From assembly GCA_918797485.1 (NCBI GenBank), contig CAKKNE010000006.1:496001-560000 (forward strand): DNA of 64,000 bases, given 5' to 3'. A model generated the notes under the pieces. That model was not told where the DNA came from and ran no database searches. It saw nothing but the letters and a program-made list of their open reading frames with translations. The stretch's first letter is position 1. Each line of letters opens with the position of its first letter. This document shows positions 29,754 to 39,315 of the stretch, in pieces. Source of the DNA: Pelagomonas calceolata. Its lineage: Eukaryota > Sar > Pelagophyceae > Pelagomonadales > Pelagomonadaceae. The position numbers and the translations under genes are program-made.

Positions 29754-32700
29754 ATGGCCTTGGTCCTGCACAACGCCGCCGAGGCGGCGAAGCGCCAGCC
29801 GAACAAGCGCAAGACGCCCGTGCCCACGGTCCCCGGCGGCGAAGTACTCATCGAAGTGCAACCGACCGACGCGGGCCGCGAAGCTCTGCAGCGCCTCCAC
29901 AAAGCGTCAAATGCGCCGTCCCTCGTCACACTGGCGGCGCACTTCCCGCCCTCGTCGGCGCCTTGTTCCACGAGAGACGCTCGGTTAGTGGCGGACGCCG
30001 CTAAAGCATTGTGTAGAGGTGCTACGGCGACCCATCTACGAGGCCTCGAGGTGAGTGGCCAAGTACCTTCGCAGTGTGTGGATGCGGTCCTATCAACACT
30101 ATCCCTGCAACCGAAGCAAAGCGTGTCGTGCGGGCTGCGCTACGTGACCCTGGAAAGCCTCGCGCTCTCCGCCGAGTCGACGAGATTACTATGTGGCTCT
30201 CTCGGAAAGTGTCCCGCGTCCATCATCTCGTTGCGACGATGCGGTCTCGACGATTCATGTGCCATTCACGTCGCCAATTTGATAAGAGCGCACGCGTGCC
30301 AGCGCGACGAGTCCGCGTGGGCGCGCGGCTTACGACTCGATGCCTCGAAACGGCGCCTGCCCGGCGAGGGCGGGTTGCGAGCGTTTGACCTGACCCACAA
30401 TTGTCTGGGAGATGCGTTGTGCGACCACGTGGCTTCCGCGCTGTCGGCGGACCAACACCTGTTGGCATTGAATTTGAGTCACAACCGCGTCACAGCTAAA
30501 GGAGCGCAACATTTCGCTTCCGTGTTGGTGGATGCTCCGTCCGAGGGCAACGCCTTGCTGTGGTTGGGTCTGGAAGGCTGCAAAGGGTTTCTGAGTGACG
30601 CCTACGCACAAACCTCGAAGGCACTCGAACAGAGGAGAGAGAAGGAGTCAACTAGTAGTATGGCCGAGGCCGACGCGGCAGCAAGGCAATTAATAGAGTG
30701 CTGGCTACGGGATGCCACGACCACACCCCCGACGGAACTGCTCATAGCGAACAGCCAGAAGCCGCCCTCGCCAGACGACGCAGCGGCGGAGCTCTTCGCG
30801 AGACGCGTGGGCACGCACGCCCCTTCTCAAAGATTCCGGAGCCCGGAGGAACTTGATGCTTGCTTGAGAGGTGTCCGCGTCGACGTCGCGGATGCCAGAG
30901 AACTGCGAGCAGCAGACGCGGCGGTACGTAGAGCCGCGAAAGCTTTGCGGCGAGATTCCGATTGTGATGAATGGGCCGCCTCCTTAGCTTCGTCGGACGG
31001 CTGCGTGTCGAGTGCCGCTGTTTTATCTGGACTGAGAGTACTACTGGCAGGAAGCCCGCAAGCGTTGATCGACGCGGCGGCGCGTCGACTGGACGCCTTG
31101 GCGGGGCAAGCTCCCGGCGTGCGCGTGCCTGCGACGGAGTACGGGCAAGCGTTGCGGGAGGCCGCGGAGCATTCGGGTGATCAGCACGCGGCCGCTCGCG
31201 ACGACGCCGTCGGTGCTGTTCTCGACGCTATCGATGCGTACGTCAAGACGAAGGGACGCGTGGGGCTGTTCCAGGACATCGCTGGGAAGAAGCGTAGCGC
31301 GTCGGTGGCCGACCTGCGGGACTTTTTGAGTCGGGAAGGCCTCGGGACGGTGACAATCGAGGCGGCGACCGATCAACAAGATGAGTTGAACTTCGTGTCT
31401 TCGTCTCGAGCGCGGCGCGGGACGAAGCAGTCCGCGAAGAAGGCAAGACTCCCGCGCGACGCGGAACAGGGCGACCTGGCCTCGTACTTGGTGGCGTTGG
31501 CCGGTGCGCCTAAAAGGTTGACAGCGACGCAACTGGGAGCTGCCTTGATCGATGCGAAACGTAGAGCCTCGCGAGCGTTGGAAGTTGCGTCGCAAGCGTT
31601 GGCTGTGAGAGGCGTCGCAACTTCCTTACAAGTTGACCTGGAGGAGTGGAGCCGCGCCCTGGACCCGGACGTGACGGGCAAAGTGTCCAAGGCGACCCTC
31701 ATCGAAAGTCTCATGTCAAGTCAGCCGGCCCTGCAAGCGGCCGGCGACCCGGCGAAGCTCGCGGCATCTTTACAGGCCGACGCCATCCTCGCCTTCGCCG
31801 GCTGCGACGAGGCGGACTGCCAAGTTGATGACGTCTGTCGCGTGCTGACGGAGAGTGGTGATGTCGGTGCCAAGGCTCTCAGACGAGTCGCCCACGGCGC
31901 CGGCGCCTGTAGCGTGCTCGAACATGCTCGCAAGAACCGCTGGACCATCTCGACATTGACAAGGCAACTGCGAGGCAAGAAGGACGCCGCGCGCGCGCCG
32001 CCGGGCTGCACTCGCAACGAACTGAGGTCGGCTCTACGACGGTGGGGTCTGACGACCCAGGAAGAGAACTGCGTCGACCGGTTCCGGGAGATGACTACCA
32101 GAAAACCTATAATCGTGCCGCCTTCACCCAAGAAAACTGTCCAGAAAAAGAAGGAACCGACTGTTTCCAATAAGAAAGTAACAGTGCTGTCGCTGGCGGA
32201 CGTGTTGACCTTTGCTCGCAGAGTCGCTGACGACGACGCTGCTGCCGTGTCTTCCACTCGCTTAGATGATGCGGTCCGACGATCGAGGAGACGAGCAGCC
32301 ACGGCCGCGAAGTTACGCGAAGGCGCGTCCGACTTGGAGGCTCTACGAGCCGAGTTACGGGACCGCGGCGTCGAACTAGATGCCTGGCTCGAAGCCGCTG
32401 AACGAGTAGTCCCTTTATCCGGTGAATTGCATCCTTCCGGGACTCTCTCCGCACCCGCGGCTCTATCCGCGGCGGACCTAGCTACTGGACTGAGCGGCTT
32501 GATGCGCGTCAGCGAAGCCCCGGCCGCGGCCCGGGACGCCCTGACGTCCATCGTCGACCGCGCGGTTCATGCTCTTGCGGCCTATGCGCGCGAGCCGAGC
32601 GACTTCCCGGCTCTTGAGTTGCGAGAGTTGCGCGCGGCGAACGCGCGAGCGGCGGCCGTGGCCAAACGAGCCCGAGACGACGACAAGGTCTCGGACGCGA

Positions 32701-33218
32701 AATTGGTGGACGCGGCCTCCGATCGGAGAGACGCCGTCGTCTTTAGGGTCGCGGAGGCCATCGACGCCATCCTGGAGAGGAAGAAGTGGCGCGTCGCTGA
32801 TCTGTTGCAGGCGGCAGTCGCTTTCGACGACCGCGGTCAAGATAAATGTTCGCCTCGAGCGCTGTGCAGAGCTCTCAGGGCGTGGGGCTTGTTTCGCTGT
32901 CGAGATGCCGCGGAAGATGCTGATTATGCTAGATTTATCGGCGAACCGAGGTCGATCTCGAAGCCCCCACCTCCTCCAAAACGCAAGGACCCCTTCCGGC
33001 GGAAGAAAAAGGTCCAGCCGCCTCCCGTTGAAATCCCGAAACCTAGAAGAAAAACACCTCGGAGAAAAGCTCCTCCCTCGAGACGGAAGCCGTCGGCGGC
33101 CCAGGCCGCCAAGGACGCCGAGGAAGCGGACCTGCTGGCGCAGCTCGAGTGCGCGCTCGTGACGATGGCGTCCAAGATCTCGCACATCGAGTCGAAGCTC
33201 GAAGGGAGTTCTACGTAG
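29754..33218 (+). CDS. Leucine-rich repeat protein with long helical tail
   Basis: 1,154 aa, single exon, ATG at 29754. Residues ~90-290 are ribonuclease-inhibitor-type LRRs (LESLALSAESTRL, LRAFDLTHNCLGDALCDHV, LLALNLSHNRVTAKGAQHF). The remaining ~850 residues are Ala/Arg-rich helices with SIVDRAVHALAAYARE-like segments and end in a Pro/Lys-rich linker and a short coiled coil (LAQLECALVTMASKISHIES). The layout resembles LRR proteins of the cytoskeleton or cilium (CEP78-like), but no name is justified. Its 3' end lies 31 bp from that of IFT27. Confidence 0.75.
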   Translation: MALVLHNAAEAAKRQPNKRKTPVPTVPGGEVLIEVQPTDAGREALQRLHKASNAPSLVTLAAHFPPSSAPCSTRDARLVADAAKALCRGATATHLRGLEVSGQVPSQCVDAVLSTLSLQPKQSVSCGLRYVTLESLALSAESTRLLCGSLGKCPASIISLRRCGLDDSCAIHVANLIRAHACQRDESAWARGLRLDASKRRLPGEGGLRAFDLTHNCLGDALCDHVASALSADQHLLALNLSHNRVTAKGAQHFASVLVDAPSEGNALLWLGLEGCKGFLSDAYAQTSKALEQRREKESTSSMAEADAAARQLIECWLRDATTTPPTELLIANSQKPPSPDDAAAELFARRVGTHAPSQRFRSPEELDACLRGVRVDVADARELRAADAAVRRAAKALRRDSDCDEWAASLASSDGCVSSAAVLSGLRVLLAGSPQALIDAAARRLDALAGQAPGVRVPATEYGQALREAAEHSGDQHAAARDDAVGAVLDAIDAYVKTKGRVGLFQDIAGKKRSASVADLRDFLSREGLGTVTIEAATDQQDELNFVSSSRARRGTKQSAKKARLPRDAEQGDLASYLVALAGAPKRLTATQLGAALIDAKRRASRALEVASQALAVRGVATSLQVDLEEWSRALDPDVTGKVSKATLIESLMSSQPALQAAGDPAKLAASLQADAILAFAGCDEADCQVDDVCRVLTESGDVGAKALRRVAHGAGACSVLEHARKNRWTISTLTRQLRGKKDAARAPPGCTRNELRSALRRWGLTTQEENCVDRFREMTTRKPIIVPPSPKKTVQKKKEPTVSNKKVTVLSLADVLTFARRVADDDAAAVSSTRLDDAVRRSRRRAATAAKLREGASDLEALRAELRDRGVELDAWLEAAERVVPLSGELHPSGTLSAPAALSAADLATGLSGLMRVSEAPAAARDALTSIVDRAVHALAAYAREPSDFPALELRELRAANARAAAVAKRARDDDKVSDAKLVDAASDRRDAVVFRVAEAIDAILERKKWRVADLLQAAVAFDDRGQDKCSPRALCRALRAWGLFRCRDAAEDADYARFIGEPRSISKPPPPPKRKDPFRRKKKVQPPPVEIPKPRRKTPRRKAPPSRRKPSAAQAAKDAEEADLLAQLECALVTMASKISHIESKLEGSST

Positions 33219-33249
33219 TCAAGTCCCCCAATCCCCAGCATAAGACTAC

Positions 33250-33921
33250 TTAGGCGTCCTCCGCGCGCGCGACGGTCTCCTCGTACTTCTTCGCGAACTC
33301 CATAGCTACATGTCTGAACGGCCCTTCGTAGTTCCCTTGCAAAGCCGACGTCTCGAAGTACACGAGGCCGTTCTCCTTGGCGAAGTCGCGGCCCCTTTGC
33401 TCATCAACGACTCGCCTTTCCTCCAAGTCGATCTTATTGGCAACTAACACTCCCGGTAACCTGTCCTCCCGCCCTTTCCTGACTCCCTGGATCCACTTCG
33501 CACACGACGCAAACGAATCCTCCTTCGTCACGTCATACACGACAAATAAGAACCCGGCCTGGTCGTACTGCGACGCGTTCTCCTCGACCTGGTTGAAGAC
33601 GGGGTCTCCGGCGCAGTCAAACAAATAAAGCTCGACCGCCGTCGACGTGTCGGGAATGTCCACCTGCTTGACCCGAAAGTCGACCCAGGACGTCATGACG
33701 TACTGCTTCGGGTAACTGGCGCCGCCGCTGTGGAACATGGAGATGAGCGCTGATTTTCCTACTGTGGCGTCGCCCACAACAACTACTTTGCACCGCAGCA
33801 TGAGAATGGTCCGGTGCGTCGTCTCCATGCTCCGCAAGCAGCTCTCCATGGGCTCGGGGACCTCCCACTTTTGGGCCTCGACCGGAGCGTCCTCTCCTTT
33901 TTCCTCTCCGACCGCTGCCAT
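33250..33921 (-). CDS. IFT27: Ciliary small GTPase IFT27 (RABL4)
   Basis: 223 aa. The G domain has P-loop GDATVGKS (50-57), DCAG in switch II, NKID, and ETSALQ. The mid sequence VELYLFDCAGDPVF and PGVLVANKIDLEERRVV align closely with IFT27 from animals and green algae. It lacks the C-terminal prenylation Cys, as usual for IFT27. By family it forms the IFT25-IFT27 part of the IFT-B complex that carries cargo, including BBSome-linked exit, in cilia. About 40 residues precede the domain; an internal ATG at 33801 (MLRCKVVVVG) matches the usual start and is an alternative. Its presence implies that the organism builds a flagellum at some stage. Confidence 0.9.
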   Translation of the reverse strand: MAAVGEEKGEDAPVEAQKWEVPEPMESCLRSMETTHRTILMLRCKVVVVGDATVGKSALISMFHSGGASYPKQYVMTSWVDFRVKQVDIPDTSTAVELYLFDCAGDPVFNQVEENASQYDQAGFLFVVYDVTKEDSFASCAKWIQGVRKGREDRLPGVLVANKIDLEERRVVDEQRGRDFAKENGLVYFETSALQGNYEGPFRHVAMEFAKKYEETVARAEDA

Positions 33922-34383
33922 CGTGATTGCTGGTTGGCGGCGCGGCTGCCGGGCTGCCGGAGTTGCTCGGGCCGCTTCGGTTCGTCACAGATGCGAAGCG
34001 CTTCCGCCCGCGGGCCTCGGCTCGTCGGGCTTTGGCCTCGGCGCGCTCGTCGGTTGGTGGGGCAGCAGCTCGAACCCGAACCCGCGGGAAATGGCCAGTA
34101 GTGTTCTGGGCCGTGTGTGAGGCGTCCTGGACTGCCTTCTAGGCGTCCTGGGAGCCGCCGTTAAGCACACAACCTAGCTGCAAGACACTAGCAAGAAAGC
34201 GCCTGGCCGCAAAAAGCTGCCAAGCACTCGCGCCGGAGCTGCATTTGTGTAGATTCGCAGCGAACGGACTCGTGCCAACCTCTGCGCCGCAGCCAGGCCC
34301 GAAAAATCCATCTATAAAGTCTCGCAACGACTCAAAAAGCAGCGCACTCCCAGAGAGCCAGACTAGGAAGCATAGCTGAGGAG
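33922..34383. other. Divergent intergenic region
   Basis: 462 bp between IFT27 (minus) and a multi-pass membrane protein (plus). No supported gene, core or repeat. Confidence 0.4.
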
Positions 34384-35952
34384 ATGATCTCCCTCCAGTC
34401 CATGAAGCGCCCGCCCTCACCGCTGCAGCCGGAGCGCGAGTCCTCGTGGCGCGACTTCCGCGAAGCTGCATCCGAGCGACGCAAACGCGCGAGACGACGA
34501 CGGCTGGACGTGGCATTCCTCGCGGTCGGGTGCGCGGCGGCCGAGCTGCCGGCGGGCGCGGCGCCGGCGCTATTGCCCGCGCTGGCGGCGTGCGGCGCGA
34601 CGTTCGACGGGCTCTGCCTTGTTGGCGTCGCGCACCACGTGGGCGTCGCCGTCGCTGCCGCGGTGGGCGTCACGAGCGGCCGCATTGCGTTGGGCGCCGT
34701 GGCGGTGGCCTGCGCCGTGCTCGCGGCCGCGCCGCTCGAACGAACCGAATCGTCGACGCTCGCCGCGACGCTCGCCGTCGCGCGGTTGATCGGCGGGTTT
34801 TCCGCACGCGCTGCTGCTGATGGCCTCGGCGCGCGCGTCTCCGCCGCGGCCGCCGCGGTTACGACCGACGCCGATGAAGCGAACACGGCGTCCGCGGCGC
34901 GAAAAGCCGCCCTGATCGCCGCCGCGGCCCCGACGCTCGGCGCCTCGCTGGCGTTCGCCATCGCCCTCGTGTTCTCGGCGAGCCGCGCGTACGACGATGA
35001 GATCACGGCCATGGGCACGTGGCGCTACGCCTGGAGCTTTTTCGGTCTCATTGTGTGTGCGGCGACGGCGGCCCTGCCGGCACCGCCAGCGCGGCCGCGG
35101 GGTGCGAGCGAATCGGAGACGTTGGGTGAGCCAGTCTCGCCCCCGGCGGCTCCGTCGCCCGTGGTCACGCGCGCGGCGGTGGCGGCCGTTACTTTGGACG
35201 CGGGCCTCCGCTGCGCATCGCATGTAGGAGTGGTCGTTGCCGCCGCGGCGTGGCCCGACGACCAAATCCGAGGCGCCGCGGTGGCAGCGGCGGCCTACAT
35301 CGGCGCCGTGCCGCTTGGTGCTGCGATTGGCGCCGTCGCGTTGCGCTGCGCGACCGCGCGCGACAATCGACGAGCAAATGCCACGGAGACCCAACGCCGC
35401 GGTAGGCTCTTCCGGCTCACCTTGCCGGCGTCGCCGCGCGCGGGCCGCTATGGATCCATCCCAGCTCGATGGAGAACGGCGACCGAGCTCCGTCTCGCGG
35501 CCGCGCGGCGCCGAGCGGCTTGCGTCGTCGCGATCGTGTTTTGCGTCGCGGCGCTCGCCGTCGCGAGCCACGCTAGCGGCGCCGACGCGCGGACGGCCGC
35601 CGTTCTACTCGGTGCGGCCGTGGCCGTTGCATGTGGCTCGTTGCCCGCGCTCGCAGTCCTCTGCGGGAACGCCAACCCGACGGCCTCGCCCGGGTCAGCG
35701 CTGCTGCGCGCTTTTCCTTTGTGTATTGCGGGGCTCGTCAAATCAGCCGCTGCTTCTCCAGACGCGATTGCGACGGCCGCGACCGCTACGGCGGGCGCCG
35801 CGCTACGCTGGTTCCCAGGCTTCGCGGCCGCCGCGCTCGTTTTCGCGCTCTGCGCGAGGCATCGAACGCCAGTCGTCGGACCGCCGAGTCCGCCGCGGGC
35901 GCCGCGGGGATACGTCTCGTTCCCGATCCCGCAGACTCCTGCGGCACCTTAA
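34384..35952 (+). CDS. Multi-pass membrane protein, MFS-like
   Basis: 522 aa, single exon. The first ~40 residues are basic and cytosolic. After them come about ten Ala-rich hydrophobic helices split into two blocks by a Pro/Ser-rich loop (about 235-265), a layout typical of 10-12-helix transporters. GVAHHVGVAVAAAVGV and the paired GAAVAAAAYIGAVPLGAAIGAV region are suggestive of MFS, but no signature (such as RxGRR) is clear. Substrate unknown. It converges on the SLC35F-like gene with 27 bp between stops. Confidence 0.6.
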   Translation: MISLQSMKRPPSPLQPERESSWRDFREAASERRKRARRRRLDVAFLAVGCAAAELPAGAAPALLPALAACGATFDGLCLVGVAHHVGVAVAAAVGVTSGRIALGAVAVACAVLAAAPLERTESSTLAATLAVARLIGGFSARAAADGLGARVSAAAAAVTTDADEANTASAARKAALIAAAAPTLGASLAFAIALVFSASRAYDDEITAMGTWRYAWSFFGLIVCAATAALPAPPARPRGASESETLGEPVSPPAAPSPVVTRAAVAAVTLDAGLRCASHVGVVVAAAAWPDDQIRGAAVAAAAYIGAVPLGAAIGAVALRCATARDNRRANATETQRRGRLFRLTLPASPRAGRYGSIPARWRTATELRLAAARRRAACVVAIVFCVAALAVASHASGADARTAAVLLGAAVAVACGSLPALAVLCGNANPTASPGSALLRAFPLCIAGLVKSAAASPDAIATAATATAGAALRWFPGFAAAALVFALCARHRTPVVGPPSPPRAPRGYVSFPIPQTPAAP

Positions 35953-35979
35953 TGTTAATAATATGTACACATTACACAA

Positions 35980-37026
35980 CTACACAACACTTGGGGGCCG
36001 CGACAAAAGCGGGCTATCCGTCCCGGAGCCCGCTGATCGGGTCCGCGCGCGCCCGAGGACCGGCGGCGCCGTCGGCGACGGCCGCGAGTGATACGTCACG
36101 ACGCCGGCGACCATGGCGACCAATGCCAGGAAATATAGCGGCGGCGGCAAGGCCCGGGCAACAGCGGCCGAGAAGAGAATGGCCCACGCATCACTCGCAA
36201 GCAGATTGAGGTTGTAAAACGCCGCGTCGCTTTTTGCCATGAACTGGGCCGTGAGAGAATAGAGTAGTACCATCGTACCGACGAAGAGGATCAGATATAT
36301 GTTCGCTGCGGGGTCATCGGAAGCCAATATCCAAAACGCGTCTGCGATTTGTCGGTGCTCAAGGGCCGCCGCTTGCACGACGGAAACGCAAAAGCCAGCA
36401 ACGCCGAGGCGCCCGAGGAACGCTCCCGGCGTCGGGAGGTCTCTCACCAAGTACTCCTGCATGACATTTGACGCGGCATAAAGAGCGGCGCCGGCCATGC
36501 AGAGCGCGTCGCCTACTAACGGATGAGGCGCCGGCGTCAGATCGATAGCGCCGCCGCCCGCGCCCCATGGCGGTGGTAGAACGTCCGAGAACACCGTCAG
36601 CGCGGCCCCGACCACGCACGCCGCCGCGCCGACGAGGTGGAGCCGCGTGAATTGGGCGCCCAAGGCGAACTTCGACAGCACCAGCACGCACGGTATGGCG
36701 AAGCAATCGAGGAGCATCACGGACGTCATCGACGTGTGCTGAAACGCCTTGACCACGAGGTAATTGCCCTCGACGTCGAAGACGGCAATCGCTAGCCAGA
36801 CGAGAGGGCCCGGCGCCGTGTCGCTGGCGTCGTCCGCGTAGATCAGCGCCAGTATTGCATAGACGAATGCCGACTGTGCGGTCGGCGCATTTACACCACT
36901 TGCCGCGAGCATGGACGCGCCGGCACCAGTGGCAGCCGCAAGCACTGCGCACAACTGGCCGTGCGCCACGATTGTTTGTTTACTACTCTCTGCGCGCTGC
37001 AGCTCTGCATGCGCTTGAGCCGCCAT
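35980..37026 (-). CDS. SLC35F-type solute transporter (DMT superfamily)
   Basis: 348 aa from the ATG at 37026; the frame extends upstream without an ATG. Ten hydrophobic helices. Sequence features of the SLC35F1/2/6 group are visible: YLVVKAFQHTSMTSVMLLDCFAIPCVL, GDALCMAGAALYAASNVMQEYLV, and LNLLASDAWAILFSA. Members transport small solutes at plasma or internal membranes; human SLC35F2 takes up the queuosine base. The substrate here is unknown. The C-terminal tail is Ser/Pro/Arg-rich. Confidence 0.85.
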   Translation of the reverse strand: MAAQAHAELQRAESSKQTIVAHGQLCAVLAAATGAGASMLAASGVNAPTAQSAFVYAILALIYADDASDTAPGPLVWLAIAVFDVEGNYLVVKAFQHTSMTSVMLLDCFAIPCVLVLSKFALGAQFTRLHLVGAAACVVGAALTVFSDVLPPPWGAGGGAIDLTPAPHPLVGDALCMAGAALYAASNVMQEYLVRDLPTPGAFLGRLGVAGFCVSVVQAAALEHRQIADAFWILASDDPAANIYLILFVGTMVLLYSLTAQFMAKSDAAFYNLNLLASDAWAILFSAAVARALPPPLYFLALVAMVAGVVTYHSRPSPTAPPVLGRARTRSAGSGTDSPLLSRPPSVV

Positions 37027-37287
37027 TCGTGCCCGTGCGGTTCGAATCGATCGCGCAAATTCTTTATTGCTGCACACAGTGCTGTGAACTAATTCTATAT
37101 GGCTCAATTAAGGCGCTAAATGCAGCCGTCGGCGTGTCTCGGCACTTAGCCCAGCCCACTGCGTTTGCTAGTGTCTTACAACCGCTAGTCACGGGACCCG
37201 CTAGCGGCAGCATGGGTTTTGTAGCACCCTCTCCACGCCATCGCCGCGAGCATTCGCCAAGAAAACGAGAAAAAACGACCCGCCTTA

Positions 37288-38352
37288 CTACGAAAGCAGC
37301 ACCGACGACGCGCGCGACGCCGTGCCCTCGAGGAAGTCCGAGTACGCCGTCGACAGACAGAGCAGCCCCAGCCCGGCGACGAGGCCGCCGACGACGTCGC
37401 TGAAGGCCTCGGGGTCGACCTTCCTGTTTATAGTGGTGCCCGCGGCCGACGCCGCTAATACCAATGGTAATGCCGCGGCGCCTTGGGCCACAATGTCCGC
37501 GCTCAACAACCCTTCGGCGTTGAAACGAGCCAAGGACAAGATCTGCACCGGCAAAAAGAAGCGGATCAGCATCGCCCTTAAAGTTGGTGGTGACCAACCT
37601 CGGGCTTTGCCCAGAACAACGGCGACCGGACCGGGCTCGGCAATGGCCCCGCCCAAGAAACCCGCCGCAAAGCCATACGGTATGGTAGTAGCCACGCTCG
37701 CCAATTTCGCTTCTTCAGAAGCAGGCATCTCCTCGCTCTCGCTGCCGAAGATGTCGTAAAGGCCATACAGCAGCAGAAAGGACCCGACGCCGGCCCGTAT
37801 CGCCCAGGGCTCGACCTGCACCAGTGCGGAGACGCCTATCGGCACGCCCGCGGCGGCACCTCCAATCATCGCTGCACTTGTGGACCATCTGCCTGCAGCT
37901 TGTTGAATGCCTCCTTCGATGTCCGCGACCGCGTTCGCCGCCGTCAGGAAGAAAGTAACGAACACGACTAAAGGTGCGGCTTGCGTCGCCTCGAAGTGGA
38001 AGAGGACGGCTAACAGAGGCACGGCTATCACGGCGTCTCCGAAGCCAAAAATAGAAGCGAAGAGAGACGCCCCGGCCTGCAGCAAGCAGATCCTCAAATC
38101 AACATGGGGTAACGCTTGAATAATTTGGGTGCCGAAGGGCGTCAAAGCGAGTGCCGCGGCGCCGGCCGTCGAGGCCGCCGCGACGGCGGTCTCGGCCGTC
38201 GCGCCGGCGGCCGCCTCGGCCGTCGCGCCGGCCGTCGCGCCGGCCGTCGCGGTAGCCGCTGCTGCGGCGATGTCGACCGCGGCCTCGACGAGGGGCGCGG
38301 CGGCGCGCAGCGCGGTGGTCGCGCCGCGGACGTAGCACGTCGGCGGCAGCAT
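37288..38352 (-). CDS. TauE/SafE-family (sulfite exporter-like) membrane protein
   Basis: 354 aa from the ATG at 38352. The N-terminal ~75 residues have an Ala/Thr repeat (GATAGATAEAAAGATAET), encoded by 12-bp-like repeats of GCCGTCGCGCCG. This is followed by 8 hydrophobic helices with TauE features: GASLFASIFGFGDAVIAVPL and its symmetric partner YGFAAGFLGGAIAEPGPVAV. By family it exports sulfite, sulfoacetate or other organosulfur anions. In a marine alga this could relate to organosulfur handling, which is inference. Confidence 0.85.
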   Translation of the reverse strand: MLPPTCYVRGATTALRAAAPLVEAAVDIAAAAATATAGATAGATAEAAAGATAETAVAAASTAGAAALALTPFGTQIIQALPHVDLRICLLQAGASLFASIFGFGDAVIAVPLLAVLFHFEATQAAPLVVFVTFFLTAANAVADIEGGIQQAAGRWSTSAAMIGGAAAGVPIGVSALVQVEPWAIRAGVGSFLLLYGLYDIFGSESEEMPASEEAKLASVATTIPYGFAAGFLGGAIAEPGPVAVVLGKARGWSPPTLRAMLIRFFLPVQILSLARFNAEGLLSADIVAQGAAALPLVLAASAAGTTINRKVDPEAFSDVVGGLVAGLGLLCLSTAYSDFLEGTASRASSVLLS

Positions 38353-38649
38353 TGTGCGGTCGAGACCGCACAAGTGCGAGTGGTAATTACTTGGCAAGGC
38401 GCCTCGACGGCGTTAGCTGCTGTGGTTGCTGCCAGGTGCTATGTACAGTGATGCTTGTTTGGCACGTTCTGCTGCAGCTGTTTGAGTTTGCGCTGCTTGG
38501 GTGATCAAAGAATGAGCTGCTAGGAGTCCGACAACGATCGATCGTCGCCCACGCGGCGCGATTCACGCGATGCTATTAATATAGCTGGCTGGGGCGACCC
38601 GCACGCCGCCTAAGCGTACGCCTCGACGACGCAAACCTCGACCACAGAC

Positions 38650-39315
38650 TTACTCCACGCGTGCCCGCTTCTCCCCGCCACCCTCTTCCCCATAAGCGTC
38701 GACGTCGTTGTCCGCCCACACTCCCGGGCCGGTACTTCTACCCACGACGTCCCCATCCTCCTCCTCCTCCCGAGGTCTCTTCTGAGCGGACTCTTTTTGG
38801 GCCTCCCGCTCCTCCCGTCGCACCTGCACGCCCGCCAGGTGCTGGCCGTACTTGTTGCCGAAGATGTTCCGAGGGGCGTCACTTGATGAAGCACAACCTC
38901 TACAGCCCGTAGTGGGACACTCGACAACACTAGACTCACCCAAGGACGAGGGCGGCACTCTACATATAGAAACAGTGCCAAAATTGTAGTTCCGCGTGTT
39001 GATGACGTAGGTGCTACACAGGCGCTCATAGCCCGGCTTCCGCCACTTCTTCGCGAGATTTTCGTCAATTATTTTGTTGCGGCAGCAGTAGTCCCAGACT
39101 TTTTTATCGATCTTCTTGTACTTGTAGTGCATGTCGTAGACGTATCTTGTCCTTTGCCAATTTATCTGGTGGACGGGCCACAGCGACTCGACTTTTCGTT
39201 TTCCCTCGTGCGGCTCGTTCACTTTGTCTCGCAACTCGTTCTCGAGGGCTTCTAAAACCGGCTCCAAATAATCATAGCCCGGCGGGGGCTTGCCCTTGCG
39301 CGCGAACTTGGACAT
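38650..39315 (-). CDS. BUD31: Spliceosome protein BUD31/G10
   Basis: 221 aa. Residues 1-142 align with BUD31: PPPGYDYLEPVLEALENELRD, NEPHEGKRKVESLWP, KPGYERLCSTYVINTRNYNFGT, ICRVPPSSLGE and CRGC. By family it is a component of the NineTeen-related complex in the active spliceosome. The family's zinc-binding Cys cluster is thinned: of nine Cys in the canonical tail, those expected at residues 101, 104, 117 and 136 are S, V, S and T. A charged tail of about 75 residues (QKRPREEEEDGDVVG) is added beyond the usual C-terminus. It has its own promoter with the divergent CLASP-like gene. Confidence 0.95.
   Translation of the reverse strand: MSKFARKGKPPPGYDYLEPVLEALENELRDKVNEPHEGKRKVESLWPVHQINWQRTRYVYDMHYKYKKIDKKVWDYCCRNKIIDENLAKKWRKPGYERLCSTYVINTRNYNFGTVSICRVPPSSLGESSVVECPTTGCRGCASSSDAPRNIFGNKYGQHLAGVQVRREEREAQKESAQKRPREEEEDGDVVGRSTGPGVWADNDVDAYGEEGGGEKRARVE

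Noticed and set aside
34570-35571. Long minus-strand frames opposite the MFS-like gene
   Set aside because: Arg-rich with no domain; explained by the Ala-rich coding strand on plus.
37034-37046. GGTTCGAATC-like string suggestive of a tRNA B box
   Set aside because: No cloverleaf, no A box or acceptor stem can be found around it; it also lies near the SLC35F-like start.
38650-39315. Frameshift or hidden intron as the reason for missing BUD31 cysteines
   Set aside because: The segment is collinear with the family on both sides without gaps, so substitutions are the simplest reading.
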